DNA from: Cohnella phaseoli | Lineage (GTDB): Bacteria; Bacillota; Bacilli; Paenibacillales; Paenibacillaceae | DNA: 64,000 bases | Assembly (NCBI RefSeq): GCF_003386235.1 | Contig: NZ_QRDZ01000034.1 | Span: 1-64,000, forward strand | Direction: 5' to 3' | Part shown: positions 1 through 8,350 of the stretch, piece after piece | Numbering within the stretch: position 1 is the first letter of the stretch | Layout: each line of letters starts with the position of its first letter | Translations under genes and position numbers: made by a program | Notes under the pieces: model-generated | What the model saw: only the letters and a program-made list of their open reading frames with translations | Told to the model about the DNA's origin: nothing | The model's database searches: none

Positions 1-1
1 A

Positions 2-85
2 GGTTATGAATCTCCAGACCGATTCGAGGAAATGTACTACAAAAATAGAAATGAAATTGCGCTTAAAGAGTGTCCACTTTCTTGA
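2..85 (+). pseudogene. C-terminal end of an IS3-family-type transposase (cut by window start)
   Basis: Frame 2 is open from the window edge to a TGA at 83-85 and reads 27 residues, beginning G-Y-E-S-P and ending A-L-K-E-C-P-L-S. A G-Y-x-S-P motif followed about twenty residues later by the tail is the usual end of the OrfB (DDE) transposases of IS3-type elements. The catalytic core lies outside the window, so it is not possible to say whether the whole gene is intact. The sequence after the stop, TTGACAGAGGTCCA, looks like an IS terminal sequence, and the repeat array starts directly behind it. Family assignment is from memory of the motif, not a search. Confidence 0.55.
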
Positions 86-95
86 CAGAGGTCCA
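70..95 (+). mobile_element. Probable right end of the IS element
   Basis: The stretch overlaps the transposase stop and ends in GACAGAGGTCCA at about position 94-95. The 51-bp tandem array begins at 96 in mid-unit, lacking the left hairpin arm that all later units have. This is what an IS inserted inside the array would leave. The left end and any target duplication are outside the window. Confidence 0.4.
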
Positions 96-420
96 CCCAG
101 ACCGTTAGAGGCAGCTAGCCGCTCGATTTTGCTTGCGCAACGGTCTCCCAGACCGTTAGAGGCAGCTAGCCGCTCGATTTTGCTCTTGCAACGGTCTCCC
201 AGACCGTTAAAGGCAGCTAGCCGCTCAATTTTGCTAGTGTAACGGTCTCCCAGACCGTTAGAGGCAGTGAGCCGCTCAATTTTGCTCGTGTAACGGTCTC
301 CCAGACCGTTAGAGGCAGTGAGCCGCTCGGTTTTGCTCGTTTAACGGTCTCCCAGACCGTTAAAGGCAACCAGCCGCTCGATTTTGCTTGTGCAACGGTC
401 TCCCAGACCGTTAGAAGCAG
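96..420. repeat. 51-bp tandem repeat array with a hairpin in each unit
   Basis: The word CCCAGACCGTTA recurs at 96, 147, 198, 249, 300, 351 and 402, exactly 51 bp apart. There are six full units and a partial seventh. Each unit junction carries the perfect inverted repeat AACGGTCTCCCAGACCGTT (8-bp arms, 3-nt loop), at 139, 190, 241, 292, 343 and 394. The rest of the unit (GCAGCTAGCCGCTCGATTTTGCT and variants) differs by a few substitutions between copies. Units are contiguous with no unique spacers, so this is not a CRISPR array. Because 51 is a multiple of three, a spurious open frame with a 17-residue repeat runs through it. Function unknown. Confidence 0.9.
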
Positions 421-440
421 GTCAGTCGTAGGAAAATAGA

Positions 441-483
441 GCGTAAGTATCTCCTTCTAGCCATCGGCTGGAGATACTTACGC
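441..483 (-). terminator. Hairpin terminator behind the first sulfatase gene
   Basis: GCGTAAGTATCTCC (441-454) pairs perfectly with GGAGATACTTACGC (470-483), with an inner AGCC/GGCT stem. On the minus strand the hairpin is followed by TCTATTTTCC. It lies 27 bp past the sulfatase stop. Confidence 0.75.
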
Positions 484-509
484 TTCGACATTTGTCTCAA
501 GGTTGTCGT

Positions 510-2048
510 CTAAGCGTGCCAGATACGAGGCATCGGCATCGGCTCCTTGCCGAGCTCGGCCCAGATGTATTTGAGGAGCAACTCCATTTTCAGCGCCAGG
601 TGCGCGGGATCGTCCCACAGGTTGCGAAGCTCGTCGGGGTCCTCCAACAGATCGAACAATTCGCCGTAGGTTTGATTGTAGTAGACCGTAATTTTGTAGC
701 GTTGGTCTACGTACGTTTTCTGATGGATCGTTGTCGCCTCGTGGCGGAACTCGCAGATTGCATGATCCCGGGCCGATCCGCAGACGCCCTTCCATACGCC
801 GCTCTGATCAACGCCGGTCATGGCGTGCGGAACGGGCAGCCCGCATAGCGACAGCAGCGTAGGGGCGAGGTCGACCAGCGACTGAATGGCATCGGACGTC
901 GCGCCCGCGGGAACCTGCCCCGGATAGCGAACGATAAACGGCAGCCGGATCAAATCCTCGTAGTGGAAGCCGCCTTTGGCTTGCAGGCCATGCTGACCGA
1001 AAAAATGCCCATGGTCGGTCGTGAACACGACAATCGTATTTTCTGCCAGCCCGAGCGCGTCCAGTTTGTCCAAGATTTTACCGATATCGCGATCCATCAT
1101 GCTGATCATGCCGTAATAGGTGGATACGATTTTTTTACGATCATCGTTCGTCAGCTTGAACTTGTCCCCGTACTCGTAGTACAGATGGGAGCGGTAGCCG
1201 TGGATGCCGTACCCGCTTTCGAGCAGGTCGGAGAAGTCCGGATTATCCTCCTGCGTCTTGCCGAAATGCGGCGGGTTGGCGTCATGCTCCCCGGGCGTAA
1301 GTCCGGGAATCGTCAACGACTCGGGATCGTACATCGTATCCCAAGGCTCGGGAACGAGATATTCGGGATGCGGATCGAAAAAGCTGGCCCACAGGAAAAA
1401 CGGGGAGTCTTCGTCCCGATACTGCTCCAGGAGGTTGTTCGTGCGCTCCGCGATCCACGTATTATAATGATACTGTTCGGGTATCGGCCATTTGTAGGTG
1501 ACGGAGCGGTCCATCGTTCCTGTCGGGGGAAGGAAATAATCGCGCCAGTTGGCGCAGCCCTTCTCCTCCATCCATAGCGCGTAATGCTGTCCGACATGGG
1601 CTTCGTTCGTATGGTTGCGCGCAAGCTCGACATGGTCGAAGCCGTAGAAGGGCCCCTCGAAGCCGTCCCAGAATTCCAAGTCCTGAAGCACCGGATAGGC
1701 TTCAAGCGACGGATATTCCTCGGTTGAGCGCAGCGGCTGGAAGTGGGCTTTGCCGATCAGCGCCGTCCGGTAGCCGGCCTCGCTGAAATCTTCTCCGACG
1801 CAGCGGCGGTCCTCCAGCAGCTTAGTGCCCAGCGTCCATGCGCCGTGCTGGCTCGGATATTGCCCCGTTATAATAGATGCGCGGCTGGGCGTGCATGTCG
1901 GATTCGGACAATACGCCCGATTGAAAACGGTTCCTTCCCGAACGAGGCGATCCAGATTCGGAGTGCGGATCTCGTCGTTAAAGGCGCCGATCGTATTCCA
2001 ATGCTGCTGATCGCTCGTGATTAACAAAATGTTTGGCTTTTTACTCAT
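510..2048 (-). CDS. Sulfatase (formylglycine-dependent, type I)
   Basis: This 512-residue protein hydrolyses sulfate esters, probably on a sugar or uronic acid. The N-terminus NILLITSDQQHW carries the metal-binding Asp13, and N-P-T-C52-T-P-S-R is the C-x-P-x-R signature in which the cysteine is converted to formylglycine. Further metal-site sequence is seen in the F-T-T-D-H-G-H stretch in the second half. Length and layout match the arylsulfatase/iduronate-sulfatase family. There is no signal peptide, so it should act in the cytoplasm on imported, sulfated oligosaccharides. The start is supported by GGAGG about 9 nt upstream. It is divergent from the AraC-type regulator at 2149, with a perfect 15-bp palindrome between the two. 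A second sulfatase lies at 10117. The exact substrate cannot be told from sequence. Confidence 0.9.
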   Translation of the reverse strand: MSKKPNILLITSDQQHWNTIGAFNDEIRTPNLDRLVREGTVFNRAYCPNPTCTPSRASIITGQYPSQHGAWTLGTKLLEDRRCVGEDFSEAGYRTALIGKAHFQPLRSTEEYPSLEAYPVLQDLEFWDGFEGPFYGFDHVELARNHTNEAHVGQHYALWMEEKGCANWRDYFLPPTGTMDRSVTYKWPIPEQYHYNTWIAERTNNLLEQYRDEDSPFFLWASFFDPHPEYLVPEPWDTMYDPESLTIPGLTPGEHDANPPHFGKTQEDNPDFSDLLESGYGIHGYRSHLYYEYGDKFKLTNDDRKKIVSTYYGMISMMDRDIGKILDKLDALGLAENTIVVFTTDHGHFFGQHGLQAKGGFHYEDLIRLPFIVRYPGQVPAGATSDAIQSLVDLAPTLLSLCGLPVPHAMTGVDQSGVWKGVCGSARDHAICEFRHEATTIHQKTYVDQRYKITVYYNQTYGELFDLLEDPDELRNLWDDPAHLALKMELLLKYIWAELGKEPMPMPRIWHA

Positions 2049-2067
2049 TGCGGCAACGCCTCCTCTC

Positions 2068-2082
2068 CCCTACATTGTAGGG
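2068..2082. promoter_or_regulatory. Palindromic candidate operator between sulfatase and AraC-type regulator
   Basis: CCCTACATTGTAGGG is a perfect palindrome around a single central base. It sits 20 bp upstream of the sulfatase start, between the divergent genes. On the minus strand it contains TACAAT, a possible -10 of the sulfatase gene. The binding protein is unknown. Confidence 0.4.
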
Positions 2083-2148
2083 AATAGCGGGCATTCGGAG
2101 AATGGCGGTATGTCCGATTCGTTTATCATTTTGTCAGGGGGAGCCCTC

Positions 2149-3045
2149 ATGAAGGACTACGGCAACGAAATCGCGGAGTTTCTCTACTACGCTCCCGGCA
2201 CCGCAGACAAGCGCTGCGCCCTGTGGCCCGTTCGCGCGGGAACAACGGCCACCAAGCCCGGCTATAGCGCCGGTCCGAAAAAAATCGAAAGCTACAGCCT
2301 GCATTTCGTCAGCAGAGGACAGGTTCATCTGGAGTACGAGGGAGGAAGCGTCGTGCTGAATGCCGGGAACGCGTTCTGCCTTTATCCGATGCGAACCTAT
2401 ACGTACCGCTTTGTCCCAAGCCCGGAAAATCTGGAAATGTCCTGGCTTGTGCTGGACGGCCCGGGCGCAGAGGGAATGCTGGATATGATCGGCTTTAAGC
2501 CGGAGACGCCGTTCGTTGAGGGCCGCCCAGGGGCGAGGGCGCAAGGGACGCTGAAGCGAATATTGAGCTTGCTGCGCAATCCGTCCCCAGGGGATCTGTC
2601 CGCGGTTCTCCGCTTGCAGAGCCTGTTGTATCGGCTATTCGCGAAGCTGGCGGAAGGACGGTCGGAGCCAGCCGACTCTGAAGAAGCCCAGCAAGGCTGG
2701 CTCAAGCGCAGTCTGGAATATATCGAGCTTCATGCGGCCGAAGGAATTTCCGTCACTCAGGCGGCGGAAGCGGCCGGAGTGAGCCGTACGCATTTCTCAT
2801 CGGCGTTCTCGGAGCATACCGGCATGTCGCCTGCACTGTACATCGCTCAGGTACGGCTGGACAAAGCAAAGCGTATGCTCGCGGACACGGCGGCATCGGT
2901 GACGGAGATCGCCTATTCGCTCGGCTACTCGTCCGTGTATGCTTTTACGCGTGCATTTAAGCACCGTTACGCCTTGACGCCTACCGACTACCGCGCGGCT
3001 GCACGGGGACTCGTCGTCGAGCCGTCGCCGCGAACCGAGCCTTAA
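2149..3045 (+). CDS. AraC-family transcriptional regulator
   Basis: This is a 298-residue one-component regulator. Residues 1-170 look like the cupin-type AraC sugar-binding domain (Y-S-L-H-F-V-S-R-G and a G-N-A-F-C-L-Y-P strand). The last hundred residues hold two helix-turn-helix motifs, the first at I-S-V-T-Q-A-A-E-A-A-G-V-S-R and the second at V-T-E-I-A-Y-S-L-G-Y-S-S, ending L-T-P-T-D-Y-R as is usual. The start chosen has AGGGGGA 7 nt upstream; an in-frame ATG at 2110 with GGAG is a possible alternative, and the frame is open further upstream into the sulfatase gene. It is divergent from the sulfatase and 14 bp before the sensor kinase, so it may control one or both. The ligand is unknown. 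Confidence 0.85.
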   Translation: MKDYGNEIAEFLYYAPGTADKRCALWPVRAGTTATKPGYSAGPKKIESYSLHFVSRGQVHLEYEGGSVVLNAGNAFCLYPMRTYTYRFVPSPENLEMSWLVLDGPGAEGMLDMIGFKPETPFVEGRPGARAQGTLKRILSLLRNPSPGDLSAVLRLQSLLYRLFAKLAEGRSEPADSEEAQQGWLKRSLEYIELHAAEGISVTQAAEAAGVSRTHFSSAFSEHTGMSPALYIAQVRLDKAKRMLADTAASVTEIAYSLGYSSVYAFTRAFKHRYALTPTDYRAAARGLVVEPSPRTEP

Positions 3046-3059
3046 GGGGAAATGCGCAG

Positions 3060-4862
3060 ATGTGGAAACGATTGTTCAACAAGAAAAGCAGCGTACAGCG
3101 CAAAATACTGACTTCCTTTGTATTGCTGATCGTTCTTCCTCTTGGACTGTTCAGCTACGTCTCCCTAACGATCTCCAAGAATACGTTAAAGGAGAAGGAG
3201 ATTACCTCCAACCTGGAGATGCTGAACCAGATTGCCGACAAGCTGAACATTATGGCTTCCGACTTGACCGCAATTTCCAACCTTTATTTTGCCAACAGCG
3301 GGCTATACGAGCTGCTGAAGCCGCCTCAAGGCTTGGGGATATACGAGGAAATCGCCAAACGCGATTTTCTGGCCAAGACGATGATCAATTACAAATATGC
3401 TTATACTTGGATGGATTACAATACGACGCTGTTCGGAGAGAACGGCTTCGAGCTGCACACCCTTTACGAAGGTCGGAAAATTGGTATCGGCTCGGTTAAG
3501 GACGAGTCGTGGTACGAGGATGTGCTGCGGGCGGACGGAAGCATCGTCTGGATCTCCGATCCGTCGGAGAAGCTGATTCCGACCGTCGACGATAACCATT
3601 TTGTCTCGGCGGTTCGCCTGCTGAAAGATTTCGAGACCGGGGCGAGGCTCGGGGTTTTCCTGATCAGCGTCGGCGAAGGTTTCCTCTATCAGCAGTACCG
3701 CAGCGCCTTCGAGGATTACGAGAACGCGTTGCTGATCGACGACCGGGGCATCGTCATCTCCGCCTTCGACAAGCAATTGATCGGCAGCTCGCTCGGAAGC
3801 TTCGGCGAAGGGATGGACGAGCTGGAGGGGGAGAGCGGTCATTTCGTTGCAAAGCTGAACGGCCGCAACCTGCTGATCACTTACGATACGGTGGCTAAGA
3901 CGGGCTGGCGGATCGTCGCATATACGCCGCTTACGGAGCTGTACGCCGACATCGGCAAGCTGGAGCGTCTGACCGTGCTGTTGTTTTTGGCCGTGCTGGC
4001 CGTCTCTTTCCTGGTCTCCTACTATATCGCACGCCGCCTGTCCATACCGATTCAGCGTTTGTTCATCAGTATGAAGAAGGTCGAGATGGGCAACCTGCAG
4101 GAGCGCTCGGCGGTGTCCGGCAGCGACGAGATCGGCGAGCTGGCCCGTAAATTCAACAGTATGGTAGGGAGAATCGAGGATTTGCACGACCGCGTACTGG
4201 CCGAGCAGGAGATGAAACGGCGTACGGAAATCCGCGCGCTTCAGTCGCAGATCAATACGCATTTTCTGTACAACACGCTTGCCTCGATCCGCTCAATGCT
4301 GCCGACCGAACCTCCGGAAAAGGTGGATTCGATCATTGTGGCGCTCGTTCGGCTGCTTAAGCGAACGTTAACGGAGGAAGGCGAGTTTATCCCGATCTCC
4401 GAAGAGCTGGAGAACCTGCGCAATTACGTGCGAATCCAAGAGGCGAGGCAGGGCGAGCATCTGCGGGTGGAATTCGCAGCGGACGAGGGAATGATGCACC
4501 TCAAGACGTTAAAGCTGCTGCTGCAGCCGATCGTGGAGAATGCGATCTTCCACGGCATCGAGCCGAAGGCTTCGCCGGGAACGGTGCTTGTGCAGGGCGG
4601 TCTAAGCGACGGCAAGGTTTGGTTTCGAATCCGCGACGACGGAGTCGGTTATTCCGAGCTTCCTCGGCCCGAAGTCGATACGGACATTACGGCGCTGGCG
4701 ATTGAGCAGGGCTCGGGTATGGGCTTACGGAACATCCGCGACCGCCTGAGACTGCACTACGGCGCAAGCGCGGATCTGATCGTCATTGCCCGAGCGGAGG
4801 GCGGAACGGACGTGCTGCTATCTTTGCCCGCGATACGGGGACCGGAGGAATTAACGGCATGA
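3060..4862 (+). CDS. YesM-type sensor histidine kinase
   Basis: This 600-residue membrane kinase probably senses an extracellular sugar or a loaded receptor. A transmembrane segment at about 16-36 is followed by an extracytoplasmic region to about 300 (dCache-like), a second membrane segment at about 304-325, a HAMP linker, then the His_kinase domain of the YesM family. The phospho-acceptor is His401 in Q-I-N-T-H-F-L-Y-N-T-L. The HATPase domain follows, with V-E-N-A-I-F-H-G as N box and R-D-D-G-V-G-Y as the next ATP-binding box. The stop overlaps the response-regulator start by 4 bp (ATGA), so the two are translationally coupled. In this family the partner is a YesN-type regulator, as found here. 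Confidence 0.92.
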   Translation: MWKRLFNKKSSVQRKILTSFVLLIVLPLGLFSYVSLTISKNTLKEKEITSNLEMLNQIADKLNIMASDLTAISNLYFANSGLYELLKPPQGLGIYEEIAKRDFLAKTMINYKYAYTWMDYNTTLFGENGFELHTLYEGRKIGIGSVKDESWYEDVLRADGSIVWISDPSEKLIPTVDDNHFVSAVRLLKDFETGARLGVFLISVGEGFLYQQYRSAFEDYENALLIDDRGIVISAFDKQLIGSSLGSFGEGMDELEGESGHFVAKLNGRNLLITYDTVAKTGWRIVAYTPLTELYADIGKLERLTVLLFLAVLAVSFLVSYYIARRLSIPIQRLFISMKKVEMGNLQERSAVSGSDEIGELARKFNSMVGRIEDLHDRVLAEQEMKRRTEIRALQSQINTHFLYNTLASIRSMLPTEPPEKVDSIIVALVRLLKRTLTEEGEFIPISEELENLRNYVRIQEARQGEHLRVEFAADEGMMHLKTLKLLLQPIVENAIFHGIEPKASPGTVLVQGGLSDGKVWFRIRDDGVGYSELPRPEVDTDITALAIEQGSGMGLRNIRDRLRLHYGASADLIVIARAEGGTDVLLSLPAIRGPEELTA

Positions 4863-6487
4863 ATATTTTAATCGTGGATGACGAGGCGCAAATTCGGCGC
4901 TGGTTCGAGACGCTGCTGCAGCGGACCGGCCTGGACATCAACGTGGCGGGCGCTTGCGGCAACGGCAAGGAGGCGTTGGAGTTCTGTCGGGAACATCCCG
5001 TGGACTTGGTCATTACCGACATTAAAATGCCGGTGATGGACGGTCTGCAGCTGATTCGTCAACTGGTCGAACGCCAGCCGGGAGTCCGCTCGCTCATTCT
5101 TAGTTCTTACGACGAATTCAAATACGCTTCCGAAGCGTTGAAGCTGGGAGCGTCCGAATACATTCTGAAGGCTGAGGTGACGGTGGACGGTCTGCGCGAG
5201 GTCATCGGCAAGCTTCAAGCGCAGATGGCGGTCGAGCGTCGGCGCGAGGACGAGGTTCATTCGCTGAAGAGCAGGCTGAACGAGAATCGCTATGCGCTGC
5301 GGGCGATCTATTTCAAGGAGTTGCTGAAGGGTCAGCCCGCTGCGATGCGCGAGTTTCGCGACAAAATGATCTGGCTGGACGTTCCCTTGTCCGACAAGCA
5401 TCCGATGCTGATGACCGTTAGTTTGGACGATTATCCGAGCTGCCTGAGCGAGGCAAAAATTCGCACGCCCGAGCTGCTTGAGTCGGCGATACTGAATATT
5501 CTGGACGAGACGGTCCGCGGGGAGACGGGGGGTGGCTGCAGCTTCCTGTACGAGGAAAATCTGTTTGTCGTCGCGTGCAACGCGGACGGCTTCGGCGGCA
5601 AATCGATCCGCGACAAGTCGCTGCGCTGCGCGCACCGGCTGTCCAACAATCTGCGGGAATTTCTGCGCGTACCGGCGTCGGTCGGCATTAGCGAGCCGTA
5701 TCCCGATTTGTCCGCGCTGGGTCGGCAGCTTGGCGAGGGCATGGAAGCGCTGCGACGCCAGCGCTTCTACGGCAAACGGAATATCGTCTGGTTTCCCGAT
5801 ACGAAGCTGACCGGCTTCGGCGAGCCTTCCCAGACGGCCTATGCGATCGTCAGCGACATCGCCTATTATGTCGAGACGGGAAGCTATGACGAGGCGCTGC
5901 GAGCGCTGCATGCGTGTATGGACAACGACTTGCGCGCAGGAGAGCTGTCGGAGAGCGGGTTCAAAGCCTTCGGGCTGGAGCTGCTCTATACGGTGCTGCA
6001 GAAGGTTCGGAAGCTCGATCCGCAATCCGAGACGCTCGCGCGTTACCAGTCGTTCTCTCCGGCGGAGGAGTTGAATCGGCTTCGCACGTTCGAGGAGGTC
6101 AAAGCTTGGCTGGCCGGCCAAGTCGCCGAGCTGCTCCGGGAGGCAAAGCGGCTGCGTCCGCCTTACAGCGAGCCGATTCGGCAGGCGTTCCGCTATCTGG
6201 CCGCCAGCTATGCCGAGGACATCTCTCTGCAACAGGTGGCGGATCATGTTCATTTGAACAAGACGTATTTAAGCGAGCTGTTCAAGAAGGAGACCGGCAT
6301 CAGCTTTAACGATTATTTGACCGACGTTCGCATCGGTAAAGCGAAGGAGCTGATCCGCGCTGGGGAAGCGAGGATGGGGGCTCTCGCGGAGCTGGTCGGC
6401 TATCCGAATGCGAGCTATTTTACGAAGGTGTTCAAGAAGGCAACCGGGATGACTCCGCTGGAGTATAAAATGAGCGCGAACAAATAG
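4859..6487 (+). CDS. YesN-type response regulator with AraC-type output
   Basis: This 542-residue protein has a receiver domain at residues 1-125 with phospho-acceptor Asp54 in V-I-T-D-I-K-M-P, a long middle region of about 300 residues typical of the family, and a C-terminal AraC-type pair of helix-turn-helix motifs (I-S-L-Q-Q-V-A-D-H-V-H-L-N-K-T and G-A-L-A-E-L-V-G-Y-P-N). It should activate the downstream receptor and permease genes when phosphorylated by the kinase at 3060. The gene starts inside the last codons of the kinase gene. The antisense strand also shows long open frames over this gene; they are codon-bias shadows. Confidence 0.92.
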   Translation: MNILIVDDEAQIRRWFETLLQRTGLDINVAGACGNGKEALEFCREHPVDLVITDIKMPVMDGLQLIRQLVERQPGVRSLILSSYDEFKYASEALKLGASEYILKAEVTVDGLREVIGKLQAQMAVERRREDEVHSLKSRLNENRYALRAIYFKELLKGQPAAMREFRDKMIWLDVPLSDKHPMLMTVSLDDYPSCLSEAKIRTPELLESAILNILDETVRGETGGGCSFLYEENLFVVACNADGFGGKSIRDKSLRCAHRLSNNLREFLRVPASVGISEPYPDLSALGRQLGEGMEALRRQRFYGKRNIVWFPDTKLTGFGEPSQTAYAIVSDIAYYVETGSYDEALRALHACMDNDLRAGELSESGFKAFGLELLYTVLQKVRKLDPQSETLARYQSFSPAEELNRLRTFEEVKAWLAGQVAELLREAKRLRPPYSEPIRQAFRYLAASYAEDISLQQVADHVHLNKTYLSELFKKETGISFNDYLTDVRIGKAKELIRAGEARMGALAELVGYPNASYFTKVFKKATGMTPLEYKMSANK

Positions 6488-6695
6488 GAGGCGCCGACGG
6501 TTTCGCGAGTTTGCGAGCCGACGGGGTCTCTTTCCGTAATTCAGAAAGTATAAAATTCGCTATATTTATCTGAATCATCGCCGACAAAAACTCGATTTTG
6601 CGTCTAGAGGACGCCAAAGGCGCTTTTGCTTGTCAGTGACGAAAATAGGACTAAATCACCCGAACATATGGCAAAACGCCAAAAGCGGATGCTTA

Positions 6696-6701
6696 TATAC
6701 T
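6696..6701 (+). promoter_or_regulatory. Candidate -10 element of the transporter 1 operon
   Basis: TATACT lies 59 bp upstream of the receptor start in a 272-bp intergenic region (6488-6759). There is no recognisable -35 at 17 bp (AAAACG), as expected at an activator-dependent promoter. Just upstream, CAAAACGCCAAAAGCG is a short imperfect direct repeat that could be a regulator site. I see nothing else of note in this gap. Confidence 0.35.
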
Positions 6702-6759
6702 CATATCAAGGCAGTCGCAGCTGTCAATGATCATTATCACTGAAAAGGGTGGTCGCTGT

Positions 6760-8100
6760 ATGAAACCGTGGAAAAAGCTCGCGCAAGGGATGTTGACGGT
6801 CGGACTGGTGTCGATGCTGGCTGCGTGCGGATCGAACGAGAAGCCGGAAGCCGGCTCAAGCTCGTCTTCCTCCGCTTCGGAAGCGCCGAAAGGCGAAGTG
6901 ACGGAAATTACGTTCGCGAACTGGATTTCGGTCGAGGATGGAACGAAGGAAGCTTATAAACAATTGATTGCCGATTTTGAGTCCAAGCATCCGAACATCA
7001 AGGTCAAATCGCTTGGCATTCCGTTCCAGCAGTTCAAGGACCAGGTGCTGGTCAACTCGGCCGGAGGCAACGCCCCCGACGTGTCGATGGCCAATCAGAA
7101 TTTCACCGCCGCTTTCGTCGGAGCGAAGGTGGCGTCGCCGATCGAGGAGCTGGTGGGCGCGGACCTCGTGAACGACATCGTGGAAGGCAGCCGCTCCGGA
7201 GTGACATACGACGGACAGGTGATGGCGATGCCCTGGGCGCCGCATCCGAGCGCTCTGTTCTGGAACAAAACCCTGTTCGCCAAAGCGGGCCTCGACCCCA
7301 AGAAGCCGCCGGCGGCTTGGGACGAAATGATCGCAGCCGCCAAAGCCGTCGCTGCTCTCGGCAAGGACGAGAACGGCAATCCGATCTACGGCATCGGGGA
7401 GACGGCCGCCACGGACTCCTATACGGGCAACATGCTATTGCGGACATCGTTGTCGTATGGCGGCAAGTTCATCGACGAGCAGGGCAAGATCGTCTGGGAC
7501 GAAGGGACTGCATTGACGGATACGCTCGGCTATATGAAGGAAATGATTGGCGGCGGCATTTCGCCCAAAGGCTCGGATATGAAGTCGCTGCGCGGCATGT
7601 TCGCCAACGGCACAATGGGCCTGCTGATCGACGGGGATTTCGGTCGGACGAACTTCCGCAATATGAGCGGCAAAGGCGAGGCCTTCGACAAGGAATGGGG
7701 AGTCGTCATCGTTCCTCCGGGCAAGACGGGCAGAAGCGAGACGGTATTCACCGAGCATCAGCTCATTATTCCGGCAGGCGGCAAGCATAAGGAAGCGGCC
7801 GCGGAATTCGTGAAGTATCTCGTATCCAAGGACGCGATGCTGATCTACCATCAACTGAACGGCATCATGTCCTCGCTGACATCGGTAGCCTCGCTGCCGG
7901 AGATGAACGAGGACGACTATGCCAGCGTGTTCAACGAGCAGATGAAGACGGCTTCGCCGCTTCCGGCCTCCAATCCGAAGTTCGATAACGCGATGAAGCA
8001 GTCGTCCGACATGATCGTGCTTGTGACCGATTCAAACAAAAGTACGGAAGAAGCGATCACGCTCGTCATGCCGAAGATCAAAGCCTTGTACGACCAATAG
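6760..8100 (+). CDS. Sugar ABC transporter solute-binding lipoprotein (transporter 1)
   Basis: This 446-residue receptor belongs to the MalE-like family 1 of extracellular solute-binding proteins. Residues 1-23 are a lipoprotein signal ending in L-A-A-C, with lipidated Cys23. A Ser-rich tether follows, and the mature domain starts near I-T-F-A-N-W. It should capture an oligosaccharide at the outer face of the membrane and deliver it to the permeases at 8351 and 9256. The ATG at 6760 is preferred over the upstream in-frame ATG at 6727 because it has AAAGGGTGG about 8 nt upstream and gives a proper signal peptide. A palindromic mobile repeat separates it from the permease genes. Confidence 0.92.
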   Translation: MKPWKKLAQGMLTVGLVSMLAACGSNEKPEAGSSSSSSASEAPKGEVTEITFANWISVEDGTKEAYKQLIADFESKHPNIKVKSLGIPFQQFKDQVLVNSAGGNAPDVSMANQNFTAAFVGAKVASPIEELVGADLVNDIVEGSRSGVTYDGQVMAMPWAPHPSALFWNKTLFAKAGLDPKKPPAAWDEMIAAAKAVAALGKDENGNPIYGIGETAATDSYTGNMLLRTSLSYGGKFIDEQGKIVWDEGTALTDTLGYMKEMIGGGISPKGSDMKSLRGMFANGTMGLLIDGDFGRTNFRNMSGKGEAFDKEWGVVIVPPGKTGRSETVFTEHQLIIPAGGKHKEAAAEFVKYLVSKDAMLIYHQLNGIMSSLTSVASLPEMNEDDYASVFNEQMKTASPLPASNPKFDNAMKQSSDMIVLVTDSNKSTEEAITLVMPKIKALYDQ

Positions 8101-8106
8101 GCGGAA

Positions 8107-8311
8107 GTGTCTCATAAGCAGGTCAAGTTGCTTGGAAAGATAATCGATAATATCAGGTGTATATACCTCCCTCCGCTGCTATACGCTCCTGAAATCTGAA
8201 TAGATAAACCCGTGACAAGGTGATTTCAGGAGCGTATGAGGCAGTCTCCGGGAGGTATATACACCCTCTTTTTTATCGATCATCTAGAGCAACTTTGCTT
8301 ATGAGACAGCC
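8107..8311. mobile_element. MITE-like long-palindrome element, copy 1
   Basis: About 205 bp that fold onto themselves. The outer ends GTCTCATAAGCA (8109) and TGCTTATGAGAC (8293-8304) are inverted, as are AGTTGCT/AGCAACT. GGTGTATATACCTCCC (8156-8171) pairs with 8250-8265, and ATACGCTCCTGAAAT (8181-8195) pairs with 8223-8237. A second, diverged copy lies at 29131-29348. It has no coding capacity and IS-like ends, so it is probably mobilised in trans. It sits between receptor and permease genes of one operon, where its transcript would form a very long hairpin. Confidence 0.85.
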
Positions 8312-8350
8312 TCTCCATTCGACGACAACATGAAAAATGAGGTGAAGCCG

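Noticed and set aside
6..242. 78-residue open frame over the repeat array
   Set aside because: It is an artefact of the 51-bp (17-codon) period, overlaps the transposase tail in another frame and has no ribosome binding site.
96..420. CRISPR array
   Set aside because: Units are contiguous, with no unique spacers, and no cas gene is near.
4868..6253. 461-residue antisense open frame over the response regulator
   Set aside because: Codon-bias shadow of the well-supported gene on the plus strand; no recognisable motif or start signal. The same holds for 3303-4262, 44356-45693 and 52901-53842.
8101..8350. Simple intergenic terminator
   Set aside because: The palindrome is far too long, has IS-like ends and recurs at 29131, so it is treated as a MITE-like element.
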